A stretch of DNA of 64,000 nucleotides, taken from assembly GCA_008973525.1 (NCBI GenBank), contig WACJ01000223.1, positions 372,001-436,000 on the forward strand. Reading direction: 5' to 3'. The stretch's first letter is position 1. The number at the start of each line of letters is the position of its first letter. Positions 45,861 to 56,004 of this stretch are shown in pieces. The notes beneath the pieces are model-generated. The model made no database searches. It was not told the origin of the DNA and saw only the letters and a program-made list of their open reading frames with translations. This DNA is from Stenopsyche tienmushanensis (taxonomy: Eukaryota > Arthropoda > Insecta > Trichoptera > Stenopsychidae). Both the position numbers and the translations under genes were made by a program.

Positions 45861-45864
45861 TATT

Positions 45865-46000
45865 TAAGCTATCTGGAAAGTAAGGTTACAAGGACTCTTG
45901 GGGCCAGGGGATTTATTTTGTTTCAAAGTTGGCCCACTTGTTTGTCGATCATTTTCTTCAGTCACAGTAAATTCTTCCGATGGAGAGGTAGTCGCGCGTT
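45865..46000 (+). mobile_element. Mariner 5' end relic
   Basis: AGCTATCTGGAAAGTAAGGT, ACAAGGACTCTTGGGGCCAG, TTGTTTGTCGATCATTTTCT, CAGTAAATTCTTCCGATGGA matches 30427-30590 in order. Confidence 0.5.
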
Positions 46001-46004
46001 TTCA

Positions 46005-46670
46005 CCACCTCCTTTTGAGTTCTATGGTGTACACATACGTCACATTCCCCGTCACGTAATTAAGTTTTTGTTTCAACAATTTTTTGACCAAATTCGTCAG
46101 AAATAACTGATGATCTATTACTTCTTGTATCATCGTGAGAATGGCCTTCTCTGAATCACCTAACCCACTTTGTGACACTGTTGTGTTTGTTTGGTTTAAA
46201 GGCCAGAAGTTTTGGTAAAAACATCATATGAATCCAAGAGCATCACTTTTATCGCTCTCAGGAATTTTGTTTTTAACCTTGATTGGCGCTTATATGATGC
46301 CTCGTATATTGAACTAGAATGGCGTCATTATCCAAATTTTAGCACCTCTGTGTAAATCTATCTCTCGAGGATAAAATCAGAAAGTTTAACGACATGCACA
46401 GTCCTTCAGTTTCGTTTCTCAATGCTGTCTCCGTTGAGCAGGTCATGGGGCATTCAGAGTCATTTTAGATTCAGGTTCGATACATAGTTCGAAAGATCTC
46501 TTTTAGACTGAGATGATCAGGTAGAAAATTGCTCCCTAAAGTTAATATGCTCATGGACCTTTTTTATAGCGAAAATCTAAAGATGAAATCCCAAGTGAAA
46601 TCGCTCTACATAATTGCATACAAATGTGTCTTTGATGTCTTGTATAGTAAATGATGACGTGGAAATAAAA
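46005..46670. other. Unassigned DNA
   Basis: Follows a mariner 5' end, but no transposase reading was recognised in either strand. Confidence 0.3.
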
Positions 46671-46675
46671 TATTG

Positions 46676-46960
46676 TAACGTAGGGGCCCGATGACTATAA
46701 GCACCCTTGTTTCTCCCTTCGTAGCTGCGGCGGATGCCGCGTTATCCGGATCGCAGTACTCGGGTCCAAAGGTCACTCGAAACTTTGACGCTCGTTAAGT
46801 TATTTTAGATCGTAAGGACGGCGCCGGTGAACTACGAATTATGTCAGGATTTTATAGGAATGGGGATGTTCTGCGGGTGAAGATAGCGGATGGACTTCCA
46901 CACCACAAATAAAAAAAAGATATCTAAATTAGTATTTATTGGAAATAACATTATTAAAGA
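46676..46960 (-). mobile_element. LTR-like relic ending in TTACA
   Basis: The plus strand starts TGTAACGTAGGGGCCCGATG, is GC-rich for about 200 bp, then has TTAGTATTTATTGGAAATAA. On the minus strand this gives AATAAATACTAA upstream of an end in CGTTACA, the same arrangement as in 18606-18900, although the middle is different. A related LTR family is likely. Confidence 0.45.
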
Positions 46961-46974
46961 TTAATAAGCATAGC

Positions 46975-47031
46975 AAAAAAACTTTCATTATCATGAAAGT
47001 TTTTTAAATAGTATATATCTATACTATTTAA
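46975..47031. repeat. Two adjacent hairpins
   Basis: AAAAAACTTTCAT is followed after four bases by its complement ATGAAAGTTTTTT (46975-47005), and TTAAATAGTATA by TATACTATTTAA after four bases (47004-47031). No gene end nearby explains them. Confidence 0.6.
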
Positions 47032-47121
47032 AAAAAATGTAAGCACTAGCCTAAGCAACATATGTATATATGGAATTTGCAATGTATGTCTTTAAACGTA
47101 AAACTATTTGATGTATTAGAG

Positions 47122-47326
47122 CAGTGGTTCCTAACCTTTTCAGTCTTGTTACCCCTATGGCCTATCAGGGAAACTGATTTTATCCCTCTTTAAAATTTGT
47201 GCCAAGCTACGTGATGCTGACCTGTCATTCTATTATCTACATATCAAAAAGTACCAGCATGATTACCCCCGCAGAATAGCTGTTTTACCCCTTCAGGGGT
47301 AACTACCCCCAGGTTAGGAATCGCTG
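47122..47326. mobile_element. hAT-like MITE
   Basis: 205 bp with ends CAGTGGTTCCTAACC and, inverted, CAGCGATTCCTAACC. Subterminal TTACCCCT and AGGGGTAA are also inverted. The flanking octamers TATTAGAG and CACTAGAG agree at six of eight positions, compatible with an 8-bp target duplication. CAGTGGTTC ends are common in hAT elements. No coding capacity. Confidence 0.6.
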
Positions 47327-47604
47327 CACTAGAGCAAGGATGCCCAGTCGGTCTACGAGTGATCGACCGGTCGATCTTTAAAACTTAAATCTTAAAGCAA
47401 AATTTGATTGATCCCAAAAACTTTCGTGAATTTAAAAAAAAAGTATTATTTTATGTAAATATATTCACAGCTGACGGGAATATTTAAAATTTCGGCGATC
47501 AAACTATTCGATTACTTAAACCTATTTAATAAAATATGGATATATCGCCTATCCGGAATTCTTTATATGCATTATTTTAAAATCAAGCAGTAATTATAAT
47601 CTAA

Positions 47605-47800
47605 TATATAAGAAATAATTGGGTTTCGTTCGTTCGAAATGCGCTGCCATACCGTTCATCGAATTGCAATAAAACTTTGCCAACTTATTGTTTGCACTCT
47701 CTCAAATAATATAGGTATAGTACAATTAATTTAGAGTAGATCTTACATATAAAAATCAATGTTTATATGTTTGTTCATATTTATAATAAAACCAACAAAC
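47605..47800 (+). repeat. Dispersed repeat H
   Basis: TTCGTTCGTTCGAAATGCGC, TGCCATACCGTTCATCGAAT, TGCAATAAAACTTTGCCAAC and ATATAAAAATCAATGTTTAT; same family as 24465-24650. Confidence 0.5.
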
Positions 47801-49377
47801 GAAATTTTTAGAATTATTACTTCTATGGCGGTAACGCGTTGGGTATCGGCTAGTAATTAATATTTATATTTGTATTTCGACTGAAAACTTGCTATTGTTT
47901 CCAGAAAGTTCGATTACTTAAGCATAGTTGAGATATGTATTGTTGCTATTCATCTTGGAAAAATGTATGTATGTATAGTATTTGCCAGCTAGTATTTTTT
48001 AAATTTCAATCAAATCAGTATCAAAGAAAAAACGAAAAACAATAAGCATAACATAAACGAGGCAAATAATCAAAATTTAAAATGACCTCCAATTGTTTGA
48101 TTTAATGTTGGGAAAGCTTTTGTTACTACGAACACAAGTAACCAATTAACCATGACGACAATACTGCTAGCAATTCCTTTAAATTCTGCTGAGAAAAGTA
48201 CACCCATCATCGCCCAAGGAATATATGCCGAACTTATTAAGAATGCAATAATGAAGATGACCATACTGGCAATAGGTATCAATCTAATATTGGAAACATC
48301 TACTTCTATTTTTTTATACAAGATTAGCGTAATAAATTGAATTAGTACACAAATAATGCTTTGCGATAATAAAATATTTCGCCCTATTTTATTAATCAAA
48401 AGGTGTAAACCAATAGTAACTAAAGTTGATATAATACCGTTTTTAAATACAAAAAATATAACTTGTAAATACAAAAAAATAAAAATAAACATAATAACAA
48501 TAGTTATGATGGAAAAACGAGGATCGATTTTGCCGCCAGTTTCAAGAATGAAATTCGTGTAAAATATTACATCATTTATGCCGCTAACTTGTTGTAAAAA
48601 CATGAACCCTAAACTACAAATTAAGACATATAAATTTTCTCTATTTCTAATTAAATCAGTCAATACAGCTTCTTTTATAGCTGCGTTATCAACATCTGTT
48701 TTCATGCGTTCCATTTCTTTGGTAATATCGTAATCAGAACCTCTTAGCCATCTCAATGAAGATTCTGCATTACTTAAATTACGCTTTTTCAAAAAATACT
48801 GAGGAGACTCAGGCATAAATAAGAATGCTAATACAAATATGACTAGTATAACTGGACATACATAAGAGACAACTATACTAGTACTAAATTTGTCGATAAC
48901 ATAAGTAAAAAGTATTCCGAATGTCAAAAAAAATTGAAAGGATGCTCCCAATGTTCCTCTGTTGGCAGGTTCTGCTATTTCTCTTATATACAAAGGAACT
49001 GTCGCACAAATTCCACCTAAAACAATTAAATAAAAATGAGTATGATAGAAAATATGTTATTTAGTATTTCATATGTGCATATATTCTAAATTTACCAATT
49101 CCAATGCCGCCAAAAAACATAGCGACGTAGTGATAAATAGCTTCATTTGAAAATGAGATTAAAATCCAATTAATCATAAGCGGAAAAACCATGAAGATAA
49201 TAGTCTTTTTTCTTCCAATTTCTTCAGCTATTATTCCAATAGGTATTAATGCGAGGGCAATGCCTATTGCGAGTATGGACCCAAGCCATGAAGCTGAAAT
49301 GATATAATATAAAATGTTGATTAATTTATGCGTATTATTAATGTGCATTCATTTTACATATATATATAAGATATTAA

Positions 49378-50850
49378 TTCAGAAAAAACCGGGTATTCAA
49401 TCGCGTTTAAGTTATTTTTTATTCCAATATTTCGGACCACCAATCGGGTCCATTTTCAAGGAATAACTGCCGTTGTTGTGTGAACCAAAAAAACAACAAC
49501 GGCAGTTATTCCTTGACAATGGATCGAATGGGTGGTCCAAAATATTGGAATAAAAAATAACTTAAATCTTCTATATGACGGAGCGTTCTATAAACAGATC
49601 AGTGGTGCACCAATGGTATCTCCTATATCTCCAGCTATTGCTAACATATTCATGAATGGATTTGAAGAAAAAGCTCTAGAAGAAGCCCCCATAAAACCAA
49701 AAATATGGCTGAGATATGTGGATGACACTCTCGTCATTTGGCCACACGGACAGGCTGAGCTTCTTAAATTCCTCACTCTCCTCAACTCCAGAAATAAGAA
49801 AATTCAATTCACCATGGAAATAGAAGAAAACAACAAAATCCCATTTCTGGATACAAGTGTTATAAAAAAATCCTGACGGATCTTTCGGTCACACAGTTTT
49901 CAGAAAAAGCACACATACCAACAGATATCTTCATGCCACTTCTCACCACCATCCTAGGCAGATCAACTCTGTGATGAAAGCACTCATAGATAGAGCATTC
50001 AGATTGACAGACAGCAGTCACGTGGAAGAAGAAATAAAGGAAATAAGCCAAGCTCTTGCAAAAACTGGATATTCTCTGAGGCAAATTAAGAAAACCATCA
50101 AAAACATCAATAAAAAACTTCGAGATCCACCCACCGATACGGAAAAACACATCGTTCTTCCTTACGTAAAAGGCACGACCGATACCATCAACCGTATACT
50201 CCGAAAACACGGCATTAACACTATCTTTGAGACAGGGAAGAAGATAGGAAGTCTCTTGTCCGATAAAAAAGATAGAGTAAAAAACGAAAATCAGAGAGTA
50301 TACGAGATCCCATGCGCAGACTGTGAAATGTCATATATTGGACAAACCAATAGACAAGTCGCCCACAGAATAAAAGAACATCAGAAAGCAGTTTTGCAAT
50401 TGGACTATAAATCGGCACTAACGGAACACGTGATGAAGAGCGATCACTACATCGATTTTGCTGGGACAAAAACCTTGGCGACCATCGAAAACTTCGGGGC
50501 TAGAATTGTGAGAGAAGCTATAGAAATAGAAAAAAGAAAAAAAACTCCGCAATCAACCGAAGAGACGACGGCACCAGCGTGCCCAGAGCTTGGCTTCCCT
50601 ATATTATCAAAGCTAAAAACAGCAAAAACCTTTTCAAAAAATTCGACAGTGCAACCAACATTCAGACAAGCGACGGCGCAAAGTGGCCCGAAATCGCTCT
50701 CTGGCAGCACTGGACAGAGGATGCTTACCAGGAGCGTAACAAAAACAACAACAACGGCAGTTATTCCTTGACAATGGACCCGACGGGTGGTTTGAAATAT
50801 TGGAATAAAAAATAACTTCAACGCGATCGAATACCCGGTTTTTTCTGAAT
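49378..50850 (+). mobile_element. Penelope-like retroelement (RT plus GIY-YIG endonuclease)
   Basis: Frame 49532-49876 has the reverse transcriptase blocks SGAPMVSPISPAIANIFMNG, then WLRYVDDTLVIW with the catalytic YVDD, and IPFLDTSV. A frameshift in an A-run (near 49870) leads into 49971-50771, with NRYLHATSHH-type residues just before it, then YEIPCADCEMSYIGQTNRQV, HRIKEHQ and a downstream TEHVMKSDHY, the GIY-YIG endonuclease. RT plus GIY-YIG is diagnostic of Penelope-like elements. The terminal repeat occurs inverted at 49378-49476, directly at 49497-49565 and directly at 50744-50850. The ends ATTCAGAAAAAACCGGGTAT and ATACCCGGTTTTTTCTGAAT are perfect inverted repeats. The N-terminal RT is missing, so the copy is truncated and inactive. 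Confidence 0.9.
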
Positions 50851-50975
50851 GAATAACTTAAATATGACTCGCGTAAATCTAGTATATATATATGTATATA
50901 TATATATATATTTGTATCGTATTATATATATAATATGTTTAGGATTGTTGAGTATTTCGAGATGTAAGATACATA

Positions 50976-51208
50976 CAGTGGTGCCTCACACAACGAACTT
51001 AATTCGTTCCAGGAGCAAGTTCGTAATGCGAAAAGTTCGTTATGTGAAACGCGCAAAAGCACGCTTTTTGGCCGATGGTTTCATGAAAAACCTGTCCAAA
51101 GTCGTTCGTCGCGACTTCGTTGTGTGAAGCGAAGTTCGTTGTATGAATCATGAAATGAACGAATAGGAAGTTCGCTGTGCGAGGCGTTCGTTATGCGAGG
51201 CACCACTG
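50976..51208. mobile_element. TA-flanked MITE, pogo/Tc1-mariner type
   Basis: 233 bp, ends CAGTGGTGCCTCACACAACG and, inverted, CAGTGGTGCCTCGCATAACG; TA on both sides (50974-50975 and 51209-51210). Inside are several further copies of a GTTCGT.(A/G)TG(C/T)GA motif in both orientations. The CAGTG(G)...AACGAAC end and TA duplication fit pogo/Tigger-type MITEs. Non-coding. It sits in an intron of the transporter. Confidence 0.85.
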
Positions 51209-51359
51209 TATATAGTATTTTGGTAGTATTTTAACATATTTTTATATTACAACGATCAGGAAAATTTGTATACATACTTTTTTCATTCGCCAATGCGAGT
51301 GAATTCTGACTAAAAATTATGCCTGCTGCGATAGTTCCAAAGTTGGCTGAAAAAATAAT

Positions 51360-52135
51360 GCTTAGTAAATTTTAATAACTCACAATGGTGAGTTGTTAAA
51401 ATTTATGTTTATATTTTACATTAAATTTAGAACAAATAAAGTAAACGTATGTGTATTTCAAAAGATGAACATATTCTTTGAACACTTTCTTAAATCCTTT
51501 GAATTACACGGTACCAAAGCGTGCGCATGCATTTTTTAATAAAATAACTTTAAAAAAAACACCGATAATAGCCTTTTTGGTATTATTTCATTTTAAATTA
51601 TGTTCAATAATCAAATTAATGCGATGTTTGAAATTGCGTGTTATTAACCAGCCTCAAAATTCGCGAGTGAGTTTTTGATAAAGCGAACTTCATGTCATTT
51701 TCTAAATTTAATTTGTTTAGTTTTTAAACGAAAATCCACTCTCGTAGAAATATGTACACACAAATGGAACTAAAACTAGAAAAATACCCAAGAATTAATT
51801 TCACCATCTTCAACATACAGGGTTTGATGAGCTTTTCTCCAACTGTGTGAGCTTTTTTTTCTTGGCAATGTGACTTCTGATTCCTGGTTCTCACCAAGCG
51901 TTAAACGCCAGGTATGGTAAACATAAAGGCAGGAAAGTAGTGTGACCGCACGTTAATTCGGCACTGTTTTTCTACTAGGGCTGCCAACTCTGTCATGTCT
52001 TTTTCAGATCAACCTCAGAATACACTCATTCTGATATAGTAGTTGGAGCTAAAGTCGTTGTGTCTCTCATTACCCCATATTTCAGCGTCGGTCATACATT
52101 ATATGTCGATAACTAGTTTGCGAGCCTAAAACTAT
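51360..52135. other. Unassigned DNA upstream of the transporter exon
   Basis: The missing first transporter exon should lie on the minus strand here or further on; none was recognised. The 66-codon plus-strand frame 51478-51678 is not recognised. Confidence 0.3.
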
Positions 52136-52140
52136 TTCAG

Positions 52141-52925
52141 AAATTGCCCGAAAACAAAACCAATTCATTCGGAACCGTAAAGAGAAATCATCTCGAAATG
52201 CCAACATTCACCAAAAAAATGAAGAAAGGAGATTCGTCTTCATTTCATACAAAAACGATTATGGCTCTAGCATGGAAAGACAAAAGAGACGTTACTATGT
52301 TATCGACAATTCATGTTCCAGAATTTGTAAAAACTGGAAAAACAAATTACAAAACTGGCGAGCCTGTACTAAAACCTGCTGTTGCTATTGATTATAGTAA
52401 AAATATACGAAGTGTAGATAGGAGTGCCATGATCTGTCTATGTTCAATGCACATGCACTATATATACTGAAAACTAGAAAGCAGATGTCACCAAGTAAAT
52501 TTGCCTTATCTGTGATAGGTTATCGACATTGAAAATTATTTGAAAAATATAAAATACTGGTAGCTGCGAAAAAAACATCCATGAGTCTACCGTCAATATT
52601 CATTTTATTGGTACTACACCCTCTTCGATTGAACCAAAACCTAGAACTTCATCAACGTATTTGAAAAGAAGAAGATTTATTGTCTGTTTCTCTTCAAAAA
52701 AAAAAAAAAACGAATACAAAACATCGCGCGCACAAAACATTTTAGTTGATTTTACAAAGCCAGTCCGAGCCAGATACAGCTTCTCGACACTGTTGCTCTG
52801 CAACCCGAACTATTATTCCCGTATAACTTTCTCAAACAAGTGCGGACGTATCGTGCCTTCAATTATGTGTAATTATTGTAAACATCGCCAGTTAATTGAT
52901 CCAGATATCGCCGTTTTAATCGCCT
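52141..52925 (+). mobile_element. piggyBac transposase relic
   Basis: KLPENKTNSFGTVKRN, TIMALAWKDKRDVTMLSTIH, KTNYKTGEPVLKPAVAIDYS and KNIRSVDRSAM form the C-terminal half of the piggyBac DDE domain; in relatives the last block is VDRSDM, so the acidic residue there is changed to Ala. In a second frame from 52602, IEPKPRTSSTYLKRRRFIVC and SSKKKKNEYKTSRA resemble the basic C-terminal region before the Cys-rich domain, with most cysteines lost. Stops and a frameshift separate the parts. Confidence 0.8.
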
Positions 52926-52929
52926 AGAG

Positions 52930-54400
52930 CAAGTACAAATTTACGCACGGCCGGACCGCGGCCGCGCGAGTGTCCGCTCGGCGAGCTCCGTTCTTTTAGA
53001 TATCCATTCGCACTGGACAAAATATCTTCAAGACGACGGTCGACGGCGATTTCTTCAATAACATCGATTTATGCTAAAAATGTCTCCGCGTTCACGCAAC
53101 ACAACCCTTGATAAGCAATCAATTTTAATGACGCGTATATAATATTAACAGAAAATAAAATTAAAAAAATATATTCATTACGTGTTGTGGCAACTCTAAT
53201 CAAGAATCGCTCAAAAGCCGTAAATGATCCCGTAGGATGGCACATGGTATACATACATATGCTAGGATACACCTTTTGGCAATAAAATATGCAAGACAAA
53301 CTCCTTTTTATGCAATTTCTAATATCTCTAAATTCGCTAGCGTGAGGCGCACGGCTTGCTTATTACGCTATGGCAGTTAAAAGGTTAAAAATCCCCTGTT
53401 TATAGATTGATTTTAAAGTACTGTTTGTGACGTACGTTAGTGTTTTGAAGGTTTTATAGACTCATGACTGAAAATAGATTTGCACAATACGCATTGTGGC
53501 GTCTCTCTATCATCGCCAGTCAAGTTAGTAGAATTTCAGATATTCTTCTAAATATTTACGTTTTTTTTACGGCACACTGGTGTGCCGTGATTCGATACAG
53601 GTGTGCCTCGAAAAATAAGACAATACCATTCTCAAGCGCCTGTCACCTATTTATGTCGCCAGACACCTAAATCCAGACTTTAACCTTTTCATTAGTGAGC
53701 AAATTTAAAATCGAAGAAGTCGTTGATGTCATAATCCCTTTACACCGATTACTTTCTGTCAGCTCCTATCAGCGTAAGACAATCTTCAATTCGAGGCAGA
53801 GTCAATTGTAAATGAACACTACATACATACAAGAGCACTTCCTTTCTTTACATAAACAATGCACAAAAAATCGATTCATTTGCTCCTTCTTTAGAAGGAA
53901 ATGATAATTGGACAAAGAATCATTCAACACGCAGCGAAGAACGGCAGGCAGTTACAAAAAAAAAACATCGTCGATAGCACACAATATCCGGTCATTTTTT
54001 TGCGTAAACAAATAACACACTTGAAATCGAAATCATTATAAGTCGATAAATTTGGACTTAACGATCTATACAATCCTGCGATGCATGCGAGAAAGCTCTC
54101 CGTCTCAGTCTCCTAAACTGCGCTAAGTTCTCTCTGTCTCTGTCCGCCTCGGAGCTTCAATGCACAAGAGTGCTCTTTCTGAATAGTGAAGGTCATATCG
54201 AAGACCCTTCGATAATACTCCTTAAAAGGATAATATGTATTTCTATTCCGGGATTCATCTATCATCGTGTTGAAAGAATCAACAGAATTCAGATAACTCA
54301 CTTTGGAAACCCGTCAAATCACTCAAAAACAAAACCACGGGAATTCCTATCTTGGTTAAAAATAACAACATCGATTTAGATAAGACAAACATGAGCTACA
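52930..54400. other. Unassigned DNA
   Basis: A GC-rich block at about 52945-53050 contains CGGCGAGCTCCGTTCTTTTA, related to 38305-38325. The TACGGCACACTGGTGTGCCGTG palindrome near 53568-53590 is striking but isolated. Open frames at 53069-53299, 53464-53670 and 54113-54379 are not recognised. Confidence 0.3.
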
Positions 54401-54469
54401 GCAAAACAAACAAAAAAAATCTGTTAACAAGTCAATTAGGGATTTCTGTGAAGGCTCAAATAACGACAT

Positions 54470-54720
54470 GCAAAACATTAAATTGGTAACTGCATTAGAA
54501 ATAACAAAAATCATTAGAAAACTAAAAAACAAAAAGTCCCCGAGTTTTGACACAATCGATAATATAATAATAAAAAAATGCCATTCAAATAACTTAAATA
54601 TTTAATATACGGTATTACCCAGCTATCTGGTATTGGCGAAGGTAATTTCTTTTGTCAAAATCAAGCAAGGATAGCAACGATCCAACAAATTATCAACCGA
54701 TCACCCACTTTAGTCTTGTT
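54470..54720 (+). mobile_element. Jockey-like non-LTR reverse transcriptase scrap
   Basis: LEITKIIRKLKNKKSPSFDT then IDNIIIKKC corresponds to the LKNKK(S/A)PG.D.I entry box. About 35 codons on, after a frame change, SNDPTNYQPI matches the (D)P..Y(R)PI(S/T) box. The catalytic part is missing. Confidence 0.6.
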
Positions 54721-54934
54721 ACCGTGCTACGTTGTTGTTGTTATTCACTCGTCTTGCGACAGTAGTTATCATTCGTTACTATTAATTGTGTTGGTCAATT
54801 TTGTATGGTTATGTGTTCTTCGTGTGATTCATATTTAGTTTTACACTCCTTTGAATAAGGTATAACTGAGGCTACTTTGAGTCCTGTCTGCGAAGTCTTC
54901 TCCTTGGAAGCTTGAGCTTGCTGATTCACTTCTG

Positions 54935-55190
54935 AAATTGGGAATTCTCCGCATTCAATGAATGGCACCCCAGAAAGAATACTAAACAATGCGATTGGAT
55001 TCGAAATCCTTTTGCAACCATTCTATTAAACTCTACGAAAGCACTGCCTCTGCAAATTCGAGAGGAATTTATAGAATTATGTAATGATGGGATGTTAAAA
55101 TTTCGATGAAGTCCATTAAATGATTGCTGGATTTCCGCTAAGAAAGAATATCCTCCCATTTCCATTATAAAAGGGTTGACTGAATTTGAT
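54935..55190 (+). mobile_element. hAT transposase C-terminal relic (ZBED5/FAM200-like)
   Basis: QCDWIRNPFATIL, LPLQIREEFIELCNDGMLKF, a TGA, then SPLNDCWISAKKEYPPISII. This is the segment before the hAT dimerisation region in ZBED5/FAM200-type transposases (W..NPF, L......L..D..L...F, FW......YP.....A). The frame holds one stop only. Minus-strand open frames here are shadows. Confidence 0.7.
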
Positions 55191-55339
55191 TAATTCATCG
55201 ATCATAAATATGCATCTTCAATTTGTCAAACGTTTGTATGATTAGTGTAAGGATGTGAGACACAAAGCATACTCATTAAGAACACATCATCATACTTACA
55301 TACTATCTTTGTGTCAATTTAAGATCAACAAACCTGTGC

Positions 55340-55750
55340 CGACCAAGTGTTGGTATAGTGGCTTAGATCCTGGACTCTTGTTGTAAAGTTTCCGGTTCAA
55401 ATCCAGATTGTGGAAAAAAATTTCAACTTACCAACAAATTTGGGAGATCGGAAGTATTAATATTTCTGATCGATCGTCTCGATCCAGGTTTACCCTGATT
55501 TCCTGGATTAGAAAAAGTAAATGCCAAGGCGATTAATAAAGTCGTGCAGGGACGCCCATGAGTGAGTGAATGAATTTGCAACAATAACTCACTCATAGAT
55601 TCTCTCCTCTCCTTTCCAAATAATCCTATCCTTATTTTACCACGTGTGGAAAGCAACGGAAAACCACCGCATTAAATAATTTCCCAAGTAAGATCTTCTA
55701 TGGAGATCTCCTATATCCGACATAACGACTTTAAAGAAGAAACCTGTACC
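55340..55750 (+). mobile_element. tRNA-derived SINE, copy 2
   Basis: A-box-like TATAGTGGCTTAGATCCTGG, then GGTTCAAATCCAGATTGTGG (B box GGTTCAAATCC). The body matches 11455-11790 (TTTGGGAGATCGG, CTCCTTTCCAAATAAT, GGAAAACCACCGCATTAAAT, TTTAAAGAAGAAACC). It carries about 130 bp more than copy 1 between TTTGGGAGATCGG and CTCACTCATAG. Confidence 0.8.
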
Positions 55751-56004
55751 ATGACGATTATATCTTATAAGGATAATAGTAATAACTCAAGGATTCAAAT
55801 TCGTTTTTAATATTATCCAAATTGTAATGAGCTGGTAAAAAAACGAATTACCTGTGAATGCTGCCAAATGTTGTGTTGCTGTTCTTAATTTTCTAGTGAA
55901 CTTCCACTGCATTAGGATCCGTTGCAAAATATCTCTTGATTCCCTCATGAAGTCCCCCATTTTTGATCCCTGTCCTGCAAAAAATACAAATTCATCTTGA
56001 ATAT

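Larger units (their letters stand above)
48070..51346 (-). pseudogene. Sugar (trehalose-type) transporter, MFS family, degenerate
   Basis: A facilitative sugar porter of the Tret1-like class by family resemblance. Exons on the minus strand: 51346-51278 (NFGTIAAGIIFSQNSLALAN, where relatives have W and P in the S-W-N-S-P motif), 49293-49096 (SWLGSILAIG then EEIGRKK), and 49016-48070 (GGICATVPLYIREIAEPANR, PESPQYFLKKR, QQVSGINDVIFYT, AYIPWAMMG, FKGIASS, NWLLVFVVTKAFPTLNQTIG). GT-AG splice signals join the exons in phase. After GGHFKF a TGA replaces the Trp codon kept in the duplicate at 58165-58495, removing the last helix and the PE.KG tail, though that sequence is still readable down to about 47990. 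A first exon was not found. A Penelope-like element and a MITE sit in the intron between 49293 and 51278. I judge it a recent pseudogene; a truncated protein remains possible. Confidence 0.8.

Noticed and set aside
53566..53590. Palindrome TACGGCACACTGGTGTGCCGTG as a regulatory site or element end
   Set aside because: No second copy, no inverted partner at MITE distance and no gene next to it.
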